In this document: in pieces, positions 7,721 through 16,626 of the stretch | Numbering within the stretch: the first letter of the stretch is position 1 | How the letters are laid out: every line of letters starts with the position of its first letter | NCBI GenBank assembly: GCA_011526365.1 | Contig: WTIO01000009.1 | Location: 1 to 38,342 of the forward strand | Direction of reading: 5' to 3' | DNA length: 38,342 nt | From: Flavobacteriales bacterium | Lineage (GTDB): Bacteria > Bacteroidota > Bacteroidia > Flavobacteriales > Flavobacteriaceae | Notes under the pieces: generated by a model | Seen by the model: the letters and a program-made list of their open reading frames with translations, nothing else | Database searches by the model: none | What the model was told of the DNA's origin: nothing | Made by a program: the position numbers and the translations under genes

Positions 7721-10140
7721 CAGAAGGAAATATTGCAGGTTAAGGAGGGAATAGGAACGGTAAAGATACTGCTCTGACGCCCTTTGATTTCACCTTCATC
7801 CGTTACAAAATACACTGAAAAAGGATTGTTGCGCCCCAAAACATTGTACACCGAAAGGCTCCATGAGGCATGTGGGGCTTTTGCCTTCTTTTTTTGGCGA
7901 TCGTAGTTTAGGCCTAAATCCACGCGATAGTAGTCTGGAATACGGTACTGGTTGCGGTCACTAAACAACACGTATTCGGCGTTGTTAAAAACGTAGTTGC
8001 CATTGGGAATGGTAATCGGACGCCCCGTTTGATAAATTAAGTTGGCAGAAAAATTCCAATTGGAATGAAGCGCATAGTTCCAAATGACACTAAGGTCGTG
8101 GGGTTTGTCATAATTTGTAGGAAAGAAGGCCCCGTTATTGACGCGCTCCTCAAGAAAAGCACTCTCCAATTGAATTAAGGTTCTGGTATAGGTATAGCCC
8201 AACCAACCCGTATGTTTCCCCTTTTTTTTGCGTAGTAAAAACTCCAGCCCATAGGCCTTTCCTTTGCCTTGTAATACTTCTGTTTCAATAAATTGATTGA
8301 GAAATAATTCGGCCCCAGTCTTAAAATCCACCAGGTTTTGCTGTTTTTTATAAAAACCCTCTAAACTCAACTCAAACATTTGATTGGGAGAAGTAAAAAA
8401 GGCGCCTAGAGCAATTTGATCTGATGATTGTGGTGCTAAATTATTGGTAGAAATACGCCAAGTATCAATGGGTGACGCTGTAGTGTTGTTGGTTAAGCTG
8501 TGAATAAACTGATAAATCCGCAACAAGGCAAACTTAAATGAAAAGGTTTCGTTGGGTTTATAGCGTGCAGCAAAGCGATAACTGGGAAAAAAGCGCTTGG
8601 AAAAAAACCCGTTGTCGGGGAGGGTAGTTTCGCTTACTACCGTTTCGTTGCTTTTAGGAAGACTGGGGTCGTAGCCCCGTTCAACATATGGCCCTATAGC
8701 GGTATATAAGGCGCCTTGAAAGCCAAGATTTACCACCCATTTTTCAGAAAGTTCAAATCGGTCGGCAATAAAAACGCTCCCTTCGAGGGCCTTTTCCCTA
8801 AGCAATATTTCCGATTGAATTAGGCTTTCACCTCCAAAAGGGGTGATGCTGCCAGGGGCAATACCATAATGAACCGCATTGGCGCCATAGGTTAATTTGT
8901 GTTTTAGCCCTACAGAAGTATTCAATTGCCAGCGCAGGGATTGGATATCCATTTTAAAATCGCTTCTGAAATTTCGCAGGGCGTTTCCATCATAGGTAAT
9001 GGAAAAATCATAAGCGCTTGAACTAAGGTGGAGTTGCATGTTGTGTTTGGTGCTAAACCGATGACGCCAATTTACAGTTGCCAACCGGTTTGCATAGCGA
9101 TAGATTGAGTCTGAGGAAATTTGGAAGGCATCATTGCTAATATAAAAGGAGGCCTCTAATTGATCGTCCACAGAAAGCAGATCTTCATAGGTAAGGATAC
9201 CATCGTAAAAAGAAGCACTGCTTTTTTTTAGCTTGGGGTCGTCAAGTGCGCGCAACAACCAATCGGAATGAGCCGAGCGAAACCCTACCATTACCCCCGA
9301 TTTGTTTTTTCGAATAGGAGCTTCCAACAACGCATTGGCGGTAATTGGCCCCACTGACACCTTTCCTTGGAATTCTTCTGTACTTACCGCCTTAGTTTTC
9401 ATTTCAAAAACGGAGGAGGTGCGGCCTTCATATTCAATCGGAATATTGCCTTTGTAAATCTTTAACTCCTCTACAACAAAGGGATTTATTGCCTGGAAAA
9501 TTCCAAAAAAGTGATTGGGGTTAATAATAATGCCCTTATTTAACAGAATTAGGTTTTGATCTGCTTTCCCACCCCTCACATTAAACCCTGTGGCGGCTTC
9601 ACCAGCAGTAGAAACACCAGGTAAAATAGTGGCGGCCTTTAGTATATTTTGTTCTCCAAGAACCAGTGGAATATTTTTGGTTTCTAGTGCTGACAACCTC
9701 GATTTCCCAATCATTTCACTGTTTAAATTTTCATTTAAGCCTTCGGAAACCACCACTTCGTCTAAAACCTCCACTTCTTCTTCCAATTCAAAGGATAGTG
9801 TAGCTTCTTGGTGAAGAATAAGGTCCATTTCCTGCACAGCAAAACCCAATGCTTCAACACGAAGCCGATGGGCTCCGTAGTATAGGGGCAACCGATAGTT
9901 TCCCCGAGCGTCACTTATGGTACCTTTGTTTTTTCCAACGACAAAAACACTTGCCCCAGCAATAGGAATACCCGTTTTTTTTGCAGTTATTTTCCCACTA
10001 AGAACAAACTCTTGATTGACATTTTCGATATTGGGCGAACCCAATTGTAGCGGAGAAACATTTGGGGACACCTGACCTATTGCTGTTCCAGCAAATAACA
10101 GAATGAAAGCAATCAACCTCACCCCATAAATATAGGGCAT
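7720..10140 (-). CDS. TonB-dependent receptor with carboxypeptidase-like domain
   Basis: The 806-residue outer-membrane receptor has a signal peptide (about residues 1-22), a carboxypeptidase-regulatory-like domain (about 47-125; SGKITAKKTGIPIAGASVFV), a plug domain (about 140-245; FNVRGGKADQNLILLN and GNIPIEYEGRTSSVFEMKT) and a barrel ending with terminal Phe (SLTCNISF). The receptor would import a ligand using TonB-ExbB-ExbD energy. The ligand cannot be predicted from sequence, although the immediate DUF4249 partner suggests a substrate other than simple siderophores. The cytoplasmic-membrane transporter for the cargo is not encoded nearby. It is the first gene of a two-gene operon. Confidence 0.9.
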   Translation of the reverse strand: MPYIYGVRLIAFILLFAGTAIGQVSPNVSPLQLGSPNIENVNQEFVLSGKITAKKTGIPIAGASVFVVGKNKGTISDARGNYRLPLYYGAHRLRVEALGFAVQEMDLILHQEATLSFELEEEVEVLDEVVVSEGLNENLNSEMIGKSRLSALETKNIPLVLGEQNILKAATILPGVSTAGEAATGFNVRGGKADQNLILLNKGIIINPNHFFGIFQAINPFVVEELKIYKGNIPIEYEGRTSSVFEMKTKAVSTEEFQGKVSVGPITANALLEAPIRKNKSGVMVGFRSAHSDWLLRALDDPKLKKSSASFYDGILTYEDLLSVDDQLEASFYISNDAFQISSDSIYRYANRLATVNWRHRFSTKHNMQLHLSSSAYDFSITYDGNALRNFRSDFKMDIQSLRWQLNTSVGLKHKLTYGANAVHYGIAPGSITPFGGESLIQSEILLREKALEGSVFIADRFELSEKWVVNLGFQGALYTAIGPYVERGYDPSLPKSNETVVSETTLPDNGFFSKRFFPSYRFAARYKPNETFSFKFALLRIYQFIHSLTNNTTASPIDTWRISTNNLAPQSSDQIALGAFFTSPNQMFELSLEGFYKKQQNLVDFKTGAELFLNQFIETEVLQGKGKAYGLEFLLRKKKGKHTGWLGYTYTRTLIQLESAFLEERVNNGAFFPTNYDKPHDLSVIWNYALHSNWNFSANLIYQTGRPITIPNGNYVFNNAEYVLFSDRNQYRIPDYYRVDLGLNYDRQKKKAKAPHASWSLSVYNVLGRNNPFSVYFVTDEGEIKGRQSSIFTVPIPSLTCNISF

Positions 10141-10258
10141 TCAACTAAAATTTGAGTAGCGCCATGAGAATATATTGTACGATATTAACACCATCAAGAG
10201 CCAATTTCAAACCCACTGATGTTGTTTTTTGATGGCCTAAATTTTGTATGTTGCATTT

Positions 10259-11320
10259 ATGAAAGGCAAAAGGGTTTTATTTGCGGTACTTTTTGGCGCG
10301 GTACTACTATTACAGCGTTGTTCTAAAGAAGAAGCGCCTACACTTACCCCATTAGAAGATTCCTTGGAAAATATAATTCCCTTGAGTGCCACTGCTCGAG
10401 TTGTGGGCTACTTGCCCTACTATCGTTTTGCAGCAGTAAACAACATTTCCTTTTGTAAAATCACACACCTTAACATAGCATTTGCAAACCCCGACGCAGC
10501 AGGAAATTTACTATTACCATCAACAACACCTTCGGTAAGTTTAGAGGATGTTGTTCGCATTGCCCGCGCACAAAACCCCACGATTAAAATATTGATTTCT
10601 CTAGCAGGAGGTGCAGTTTCCGAAGAACAAGCGGCCCATTGGAAGGGGTTTTTAGCAGATGCTACGCAACGAGAGGTGCTGGTGCAAAAAGTGCTTGATT
10701 TCCTTTTAGAGTACAATTTAGACGGGGTAGATGTCGATTTGGAATGGGGGAATATCACCACGGGCTATAGTGCGTTTATCTTAGCGCTAAGAACGGCCAT
10801 GGACCCCCATTCAAAACTTCTCACCGCAGCCTATCCACCAGAATATAGGTATCCTCAGTTAAGTACTCCAGCCCTTGCGGCCTTGGATTTCATCAATATC
10901 ATGGCCTACAATTACACAGGCCCTTGGGATCCTGCCAACAAAGGCCCTCACAGCACACTTACTCATGCCAATAATAGCATTGCGTTTTGGAAAAAGCAAG
11001 AAGGAGTCCAGGCACTACACTTAAATTTGGGGGTGCCCTTTTATGGGTATGAATTTCAGGACAGCACAACGGTGATAGCAAAAACCTACGCGGCTATAGT
11101 GGAGAGCAATACCAGCAATGCATACCAGGATCAAGTGGGGAATGTTTTTTACAATGGGCGTCCCACGGTTCGTTCTAAAACACATTTGGCGGCAACAGCA
11201 GTAGGAGGCATAATGATTTGGGAGTTGGGACAAGATCGTTTTGATCACTATTCGCTGTTACATACCATCCATAAGGCCTACGCTGAGGTGGGTGTAACTA
11301 CCACCCCTTGCATCCCTTGA
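10259..11320 (+). CDS. GH18 chitinase-like lipoprotein
   Basis: The ATG at 10259 is preferred over an in-frame TTG at 10244 because it gives a clean lipoprotein signal (hydrophobic residues 5-18, cysteine in LQRCSKEE). The 353-residue product carries the GH18 landmarks: ILISLAGG (the SxGG strand), the catalytic DGVDVDLEW box with glutamate as proton donor, and IMAYNYTGPWD, where the common MxYD motif reads MAYN. The C-terminal IMIWELGQD matches the last barrel strand. GH18 enzymes cleave beta-1,4-linked GlcNAc polymers or related glycans with substrate-assisted catalysis. Anchoring suggests action at the cell surface or in the periplasm on chitin fragments or peptidoglycan-like glycans. The Asp-to-Asn change may alter activity. 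Confidence 0.9.
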   Translation: MKGKRVLFAVLFGAVLLLQRCSKEEAPTLTPLEDSLENIIPLSATARVVGYLPYYRFAAVNNISFCKITHLNIAFANPDAAGNLLLPSTTPSVSLEDVVRIARAQNPTIKILISLAGGAVSEEQAAHWKGFLADATQREVLVQKVLDFLLEYNLDGVDVDLEWGNITTGYSAFILALRTAMDPHSKLLTAAYPPEYRYPQLSTPALAALDFINIMAYNYTGPWDPANKGPHSTLTHANNSIAFWKKQEGVQALHLNLGVPFYGYEFQDSTTVIAKTYAAIVESNTSNAYQDQVGNVFYNGRPTVRSKTHLAATAVGGIMIWELGQDRFDHYSLLHTIHKAYAEVGVTTTPCIP

Positions 11321-11347
11321 GCGAATACCATCAATAATTTCTACTCC

Positions 11348-13042
11348 TTATGTGGACCTGTTTTTAAGCTGTACTGCGGCATAATCTACTGCACGCGCTG
11401 TGATAGCCATAAAGGTGAGCGAGGGGTTTTGCACTCCTGTAGAAGGCATACACGCCCCGTCGGTAACAAAAACGTTTTTGCATAAATGCATTTGGTTGTA
11501 CTGGTTAAGAAGGGAAGTAGACGGGTCATTTCCCATACGAACACCACCCATTTCGTGGATGTCTAAACCGGGAGCTTGGTGGGTTTCATAGGCATTAATT
11601 TGCTCACATCCAGCTTTTTTAAGCATGGCGGCACCTTGCTCAAGAAAATCGGCGAGCATCAGTTCGTCATTTTGGGTGTACCCTACATCTAAGGTTACTT
11701 TTGGAATCCCATAACGGTCTTTTTGGTTGCTGAGGTAAACGCGGTTGTTTTTTTGAGGCACTGTTTCTCCTTGCATCATCATATATATGGACCAAGGCCC
11801 GGGTTGTGCACTTTTGTTGATGTAGTCCGTACCAAAAGCAGCCCCTTCTTGCTGTTGTGTCCAGCCTTGTCGGGTGGCAGAATAAAACATCATATACCCC
11901 CCCTGGAACGCAGCGTCTTGGCGTGTTTTATTTCTAAATGAAGGAATCATTATACTGGTAGGCCTGCGGCCGTAGTAGTAGGCCTCAGGAGCCCCACGGT
12001 GGATCGCAGTCACTTGTCCGCGGTAATTGTGGAAGGACAGGTAGCGCCCCAGTAAACCGTTGTCGTTTCCTAAGCCGTTGGGGAAACGCTCCGAAGTTGA
12101 GTTTAGTAGGATGCTGTTGGAGTTAATGGTAGCAGCGTTCACAAAAACCACACGAGCACTATAGCGTTTTACCGCTTTGGTATAGGCGTCAATAACCTCT
12201 ACCCCTGTTGCCTTTTCTGTTTTGGGGTCATATAGAATTTTTGAAACAATCTGATGGGTTTTCAGCTGAAGATTTCCTGTTTTTTTGGCCCAAGGTAAAG
12301 TGGAAGCGTTACTACTAAAATAAGCGCCTAGGGGGCATCCTCGCTCACAACGGGTTCGGGCCATACACTGATTACGCCCCTGTTCCCTATGGATTTCTTT
12401 GGCAGCAGTAAGGTGGGCGCAACGCCCAATAACCGCTGTTCGATTGGGGTATTGCCGTTTAATTTCTTTTTGAATATGCTTTTCTATAGCATTCATCTCC
12501 CAAGGAGGCAAAAAGGCCCCGTCGGGAACTTCCTCTAAACCGTCGTTGTTTCCGCTTACTCCAATAAATTGTTCTACATGGGTGTACCAGGGCGCCAAGT
12601 CGTCATAAGTAATGGGCCAGGCGATGCCATAGCCATCCCGTTGTGGCCGTTCAAATTCAAAGCGACTCCAGCGTTGTACTTGTCGTGCCCAGAGCAGGCT
12701 TTTCCCACCTACTTGATAGGCCCGAATCCAATCAAAGGGGCGGACTTGTTGGTAGGGGTGTTCGTTATCTTTAACAAAAAAATGCTCGGTGGTTCTTCCA
12801 TAGGCATAACACTTGGAAACAATAGGGTTTTCTTCCCGCTCTTTTTGAGTAATTCGCCCGTGGTATTCCATTTCCCAAGGGGCTGTATTGGCGGTGGTGT
12901 AATCTTCCACGTGCTTTACGTCTTTCCCCCGTTCCAATACGAGGGTTTTAAATCCTTTATCACAAAATTCCTTAGCGGCCCAGCCACCAGAAATTCCAGA
13001 GCCAATTACAATAACATCAAAGTCAGGAGTTAGTGGGTCCAT
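11348..13042 (-). CDS. GMC-family flavoprotein oxidoreductase
   Basis: The 564-residue protein begins with an FAD-binding Rossmann segment (DVIVIGSGISGGWAAKE, residues 9-25). It carries a cysteine-rich stretch CMARTRCERGCPLGAYFSS in the middle and ends with the GMC substrate/cofactor region: the HEMGG histidine near residue 500 and DGACMPSTGVQNPSLTFMA near 530-550. It belongs to the GMC subgroup associated with gluconate 2-dehydrogenase-like membrane enzymes, which oxidise sugars or alcohols and pass electrons to a cytochrome or quinone. The gene overlaps the end of its subunit-3 partner by 13 bases. No signal peptide is evident in the catalytic subunit, so co-export with the small subunit is possible. 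The substrate is unknown. Confidence 0.9.
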   Translation of the reverse strand: MDPLTPDFDVIVIGSGISGGWAAKEFCDKGFKTLVLERGKDVKHVEDYTTANTAPWEMEYHGRITQKEREENPIVSKCYAYGRTTEHFFVKDNEHPYQQVRPFDWIRAYQVGGKSLLWARQVQRWSRFEFERPQRDGYGIAWPITYDDLAPWYTHVEQFIGVSGNNDGLEEVPDGAFLPPWEMNAIEKHIQKEIKRQYPNRTAVIGRCAHLTAAKEIHREQGRNQCMARTRCERGCPLGAYFSSNASTLPWAKKTGNLQLKTHQIVSKILYDPKTEKATGVEVIDAYTKAVKRYSARVVFVNAATINSNSILLNSTSERFPNGLGNDNGLLGRYLSFHNYRGQVTAIHRGAPEAYYYGRRPTSIMIPSFRNKTRQDAAFQGGYMMFYSATRQGWTQQQEGAAFGTDYINKSAQPGPWSIYMMMQGETVPQKNNRVYLSNQKDRYGIPKVTLDVGYTQNDELMLADFLEQGAAMLKKAGCEQINAYETHQAPGLDIHEMGGVRMGNDPSTSLLNQYNQMHLCKNVFVTDGACMPSTGVQNPSLTFMAITARAVDYAAVQLKNRST

Positions 13043-13554
13043 GTACGTGCAGTTGAAGTGAGAGGAACGGCACCGTCGTAACGCCCAGGGACGGGAAGGT
13101 AGCGAAGTACTTTGGTTGCTCCGTATTCGGTGTTAAAAAAATGGAACAGGGCAATTCCTCTAAGTTGTTGGGCAAAGAGAGCAGCCTTCGGAAAAGGCGC
13201 TGCGGAGGGATCAAAGGTGGCAATCAGCACCTCGTGCTGTTGCTTGTGGGAAAGTTGCTCAAAGCGATTTTTATGGCGTGTTAAACAGTGGGCTTGCAAT
13301 TGTGAAAGCCCGATATTAAGGTCTTTAATCGCTTTTTCTGTAAGGCAGTTTTGAATAAAACAGCCGATAGACACCCCCAAAGGAGCTACCGCCGAATAAT
13401 GGTCGCCTAAAAGATGTTGACTAAAGGCTTCATAAAAGGGTACAGCATCTTCATTAACTGCGGCCAGTGCATTGTTGCTCCACAGCTTTTGTGGGAGTAG
13501 TGCTACCCCCAAACTGCTTGTTAAAAGCATCTCTAAACTCGTTCTTCGATTCAT
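13030..13554 (-). CDS. Gluconate 2-dehydrogenase subunit 3-like protein
   Basis: The start at 13554 was chosen because it places an arginine-pair signal at the N-terminus (MNRRTSLEML followed by a hydrophobic stretch ending ALAA), resembling a Tat signal; the frame stays open to 13608 but lacks this layout. The 174-residue product matches the small subunit-3 family (DUF in gluconate dehydrogenase operons), including the C-terminal FNTEYGATKVLRYLPVPGRYDG phrase typical of these proteins. It is thought to act as a partner or export chaperone of the GMC subunit, and the 13-base overlap with that gene supports a complex. Confidence 0.85.
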   Translation of the reverse strand: MNRRTSLEMLLTSSLGVALLPQKLWSNNALAAVNEDAVPFYEAFSQHLLGDHYSAVAPLGVSIGCFIQNCLTEKAIKDLNIGLSQLQAHCLTRHKNRFEQLSHKQQHEVLIATFDPSAAPFPKAALFAQQLRGIALFHFFNTEYGATKVLRYLPVPGRYDGAVPLTSTARTWTH

Positions 13555-13634
13555 ATTTTTTAATCGTGCGTTTTGCCATTTAAAGCTACTAAAAACAAAA
13601 TACATCAACAGTTGCTAAGGCTAATTCACTCCAA

Positions 13635-14891
13635 TCATGCTTTTGCCAATGTTTTGATGGCTGCAACAAAACGGTCTATTTCTTCAAAGGTGGTAAACAC
13701 GTTGGGTGTAATACGGCATCCTTTTACATTGGCGTAGTCTATGGCTACAGTAAAAATGCTGTGTTCTTTTAACAGGCGCTCAGCAAGAGTGGCAGGGGAC
13801 ATGTTTTGCAGTCCAATATTACCAATGCCACAGGCTCTGTTGGGATCCGCGGGAGTGTTGATAACCACATTGGGAAGGCCGTTGAGTGCCGTCATCCAGT
13901 AGCTGCGCAAGCTTTTCAGTCGCGCTTCTTTGCGCTCCAGCCCCATCCAATTGAGGTAGTCAATGGCATCCTGCACCCCAAGGGTAATATAGGCGGGGTG
14001 GGTGCCCAAGTGATTGAGGCGTTTAATTTTAGTACGGTCTTTTTCATAGTCTGCAAACAGTGGCCAAATTTTTGAAATGTGTTTGGACGCAACGTACAAT
14101 AAGCCATTGCCAAGAGGTGCCGCCAACCACTTATGCAAACTGGACCCGTAATAATCACACCCCAAATCAGAAAGTTTGAAGGCAAAGTGCCCTACGCAAT
14201 GCGCGCCATCCACCAACACTTCGACCCCTTTTTGATGGGCCATAGCACAGATTTTTTTGATGGGAAGAATTTGTCCTGTGATGTTGATCATATGGCACAC
14301 CATTAGGAGCTTGGTTTTTGGGGTAATTTTTGAAGCATACAAATCCACAATTTCTTCGTCGGATTTAGGGTGGTTGGGAACAGACACCACATGAGCTTTT
14401 ATGCCGTGGCGTTCTACCACCTGTTCAAACATCACCTTCATGGCGCCATAATCCTGAAGGGCGTAAATGACCTCATCACCAGCCGCCCATGGATAGCCCG
14501 AAATTACAGTGTCTAAGGACTCTGTAGTGTTTCGTGTAATGATGAGATTTTCAGCGGCGCAGCCCACCACTTTAGCGAGTTGTTTCCGCATATTTTTTCT
14601 GTCTTTTTCTAGTTGGTTGCGCATATAATACGACCCTTCGTAATTGACACGTTGGAGGTGTTGCTGCAAGCGTTCCAATGTGGGATTGGGGATAATGTTG
14701 TAGTAGCCACTTTCTAAATTGATGTAATCATGTGTAAGTGTATAATGTGTGCGAACGGTCTCCCACAATTTGGCTTCGGTCACTTTGGGTAAAGGTGAAG
14801 GAATAGTGGTAGGTTGAGGGGATAAAGCAAAGCCACTAAAGGGGAGCGCTCCTAGGGCAGCAGTAGTTTTTAAAAAGCTTCTTTTGTCCAT
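13635..14891 (-). CDS. Exported class-V aminotransferase-like PLP enzyme
   Basis: The 418-residue product opens with MDKRSFLKTTAALGALPFSG, a Tat-like signal (RSFLK plus hydrophobic segment), followed by the fold-type I class-V aminotransferase domain of the cysteine desulfurase/isopenicillin N epimerase group. Visible cofactor residues are Asp228 and His231 in VDGAHCVG and the Schiff-base Lys254 in SSLHKWLAAP. A PLP enzyme with an export signal is unusual but known for this subgroup. The gene lies 80 bases upstream of the GMC subunit-3 gene on the same strand, so the three may form one operon for a periplasmic oxidation step. The reaction is not predictable; racemase, lyase or transaminase activity are all possible. 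Confidence 0.85.
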   Translation of the reverse strand: MDKRSFLKTTAALGALPFSGFALSPQPTTIPSPLPKVTEAKLWETVRTHYTLTHDYINLESGYYNIIPNPTLERLQQHLQRVNYEGSYYMRNQLEKDRKNMRKQLAKVVGCAAENLIITRNTTESLDTVISGYPWAAGDEVIYALQDYGAMKVMFEQVVERHGIKAHVVSVPNHPKSDEEIVDLYASKITPKTKLLMVCHMINITGQILPIKKICAMAHQKGVEVLVDGAHCVGHFAFKLSDLGCDYYGSSLHKWLAAPLGNGLLYVASKHISKIWPLFADYEKDRTKIKRLNHLGTHPAYITLGVQDAIDYLNWMGLERKEARLKSLRSYWMTALNGLPNVVINTPADPNRACGIGNIGLQNMSPATLAERLLKEHSIFTVAIDYANVKGCRITPNVFTTFEEIDRFVAAIKTLAKA

Positions 14892-14944
14892 AATTATAGC
14901 TATAAGTCTTTTAAGCTACTAAAAACTAGCACTATAGGCAAATG

Positions 14945-15667
14945 CTACTCTTCAATCAGACGATCGGCACCCAAGTAACGCTTGTCCTTATTGGTGTACC
15001 AGGCTCTGGTTTGAGGCATTTTAATACCTGCTATTTCCACCTCTTCTTCCATTACAATATATTCTCCATCGTTGGCGGATTCGTCATGATAAAATTGATA
15101 GTGGCGCAGTTGAAAGGTTAAAGGATCAAAGTAAAAATACCAGCGGTCCTTGCCCACCCCTTCTTCATAATCGACACGAAGCCGGTAGAGTGTTTCTCCT
15201 TGAAAGCTTACCTCTGCTACTTTGGGGTGTAGTTGTGTTCCAGGATCTTTCAATTTCATAGGAAGCCCATAAAGGTAGGTGTAGTAATTTCGCATGGTGG
15301 TGGTGCGGTTGCAATTTAAGCGGTGTTTTTCTGCAATTTCGGTGCTGTAGTTGGCACTGCCATTAAAAGTAAAGGAGCAGTTCTCCTGTCGCAGTTCTGA
15401 AATAATTTCATTGTCGTTTTGCCGCACGGTACTCTTAAAATATTCGTTGGGCAAATCAATGGTGATTTCTGTTGTCCGTTCTGCACGGTTGGGGGAGCTC
15501 ATCACCACAGTGAAGGTTCCCTGAAATTGCGCCCATCTCCCTTGGGGATCATGATAGGCAATACTCTTATCTAAAAGTTCTAAAGCGGTTAGCTCCTGAC
15601 TTAACAGCATTTGGGCCGAAAGAAAAAACAAGGTGCTCGAGAAATATAAAAAAAGGCGATTTTTCAT
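14945..15667 (-). CDS. DUF6503 family secreted protein
   Basis: The start at 15667 (MKNRLFLYF...) gives a typical signal peptide ending LLSQ at about residue 23; the longer open frame to 15817 would put an unlikely 50-residue extension in front. The 240-residue product begins its mature part with LDKSIAYHDPQGRW, a DUF6503 pattern. A later run of beta strands ending in a YIVMEEEVEIAGIKMP phrase suggests a lipoprotein-carrier-like half barrel. The function is unknown. It shares the intergenic region with the divergent pirin gene but not its palindromic site arrangement. Confidence 0.65.
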   Translation of the reverse strand: MKNRLFLYFSSTLFFLSAQMLLSQELTALELLDKSIAYHDPQGRWAQFQGTFTVVMSSPNRAERTTEITIDLPNEYFKSTVRQNDNEIISELRQENCSFTFNGSANYSTEIAEKHRLNCNRTTTMRNYYTYLYGLPMKLKDPGTQLHPKVAEVSFQGETLYRLRVDYEEGVGKDRWYFYFDPLTFQLRHYQFYHDESANDGEYIVMEEEVEIAGIKMPQTRAWYTNKDKRYLGADRLIEE

Positions 15668-15790
15668 AGGTTTTGGTCTATTTCTGTTCAAAAAACACAA
15701 TTTTTTCCAAAAAAACACCCAAAAAAGAAGAAAATTGCTCAAAAATTGATGTTGTTTGGCTACAGCCAATAAAGTTTCAGCACAAATTAA

Positions 15791-15820
15791 TTGTATATAC
15801 AATATATGTATGTACATTTG
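15791..15820 (+). promoter_or_regulatory. Pirin promoter with two operator-like palindromes
   Basis: A Bacteroidota-type promoter is visible: TTG at 15791-15793, 19 bases, then TACATTTG at 15813-15820, which matches TAnnTTTG. The perfect 12-bp palindrome TTGTATATACAA (15791-15802) covers the -33 element. A second TGTA-N2-TACA site (TGTATGTACA, 15807-15816) overlaps the -7 element. The centres are 15 bases apart. This layout fits repression by a dimeric regulator. Confidence 0.7.
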
Positions 15821-15832
15821 TAATAAAAAAAG

Positions 15833-16555
15833 ATGCGATCACTACTACATAAAGCCGCCACTAGAGGACATGCCAACCACGGTTGGTTGGAATCGTACCA
15901 CAGTTTTAGTTTTGCCAACTATTTCAATCCAGAACGTATGCAGTTTGGTGCGCTTCGGGTATTGAATGACGACACAGTCTCAGCCGGAATGGGCTTTGGC
16001 ACCCACCCTCATAAGAATATGGAGATCATTTCCATTCCTTTAGAGGGAGATTTAGAGCACAAAGACAGCATGGGGAATACTGCGGTTATTCGTTCTGGAG
16101 ACATTCAAGTGTTGAGTGCCGGGACTGGGATTACTCATTCTGAATACAATAAAAACAGGGATCAACAGGTCAAATTCTTACAAATTTGGGTCCTTCCAAA
16201 CAAACAGAATGTTCCTCCGCGCTACGATCAAATGCGGTTAGACATTAAGGATCGAAAAAATAAGTTACAGCAAGTGTTGTCTCCTTCTCTCGATGATGCT
16301 GGAGTATGGATTCATCAAACGGCCTGGTTTCATATGGCGCAGTTGGATGCTGGAAAAAGTGTACAGTATGAACTTAAAGCCCCTACTGCTAATGGTGTGT
16401 ATGCCTTTGTATTAGACGGGGAAGTACAAATTAATGAACAGTCACTAGTCACACGGGATGGTTATGGCGTATGGGAAGTGGAACACCTCAGCATAAATGC
16501 CACAAAAGATACCGAGCTATTGCTGCTTGAAGTTCCCATGTCTATTGAACATTAA
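15833..16555 (+). CDS. Pirin family protein
   Basis: The 240-residue double-cupin protein shows the pirin signature: HPHKNMEIISI near residues 62-72, GDIQVLSAGTGITHSEYN near 90-107, and FLQIWVLPNK at the domain border. The His-x-His of HPHKN with the later His and Glu form the metal site seen in YhhW/YhaK-type pirins, some of which have quercetinase-like activity or redox-sensing roles. It is cytosolic. It is transcribed alone from the promoter at 15791-15820 and ends at a strong shared terminator. The palindrome common with the YceI gene suggests both answer to one regulator. Confidence 0.92.
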   Translation: MRSLLHKAATRGHANHGWLESYHSFSFANYFNPERMQFGALRVLNDDTVSAGMGFGTHPHKNMEIISIPLEGDLEHKDSMGNTAVIRSGDIQVLSAGTGITHSEYNKNRDQQVKFLQIWVLPNKQNVPPRYDQMRLDIKDRKNKLQQVLSPSLDDAGVWIHQTAWFHMAQLDAGKSVQYELKAPTANGVYAFVLDGEVQINEQSLVTRDGYGVWEVEHLSINATKDTELLLLEVPMSIEH

Positions 16556-16581
16556 GCGCCATGTTGCTCTAAGTGTATAAA

Positions 16582-16605
16582 AAAACCCTCCAATTGGAGG
16601 GTTTT
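16582..16605. terminator. Bidirectional terminator between pirin and YceI
   Basis: A perfect 10-bp stem (AAAACCCTCC / GGAGGGTTTT) with an AATT loop is followed by T-rich DNA on the plus strand and by an A-run on its left that is a T-run on the minus strand. It can therefore end both converging transcripts. Confidence 0.9.
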
Positions 16606-16626
16606 CTTTTTCATAGCCACTGGTGG

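Noticed and set aside
12569-13033. 154-codon plus-strand frame inside the GMC gene
   Set aside because: It is the antisense shadow of a well-conserved GMC coding region and has no family features.
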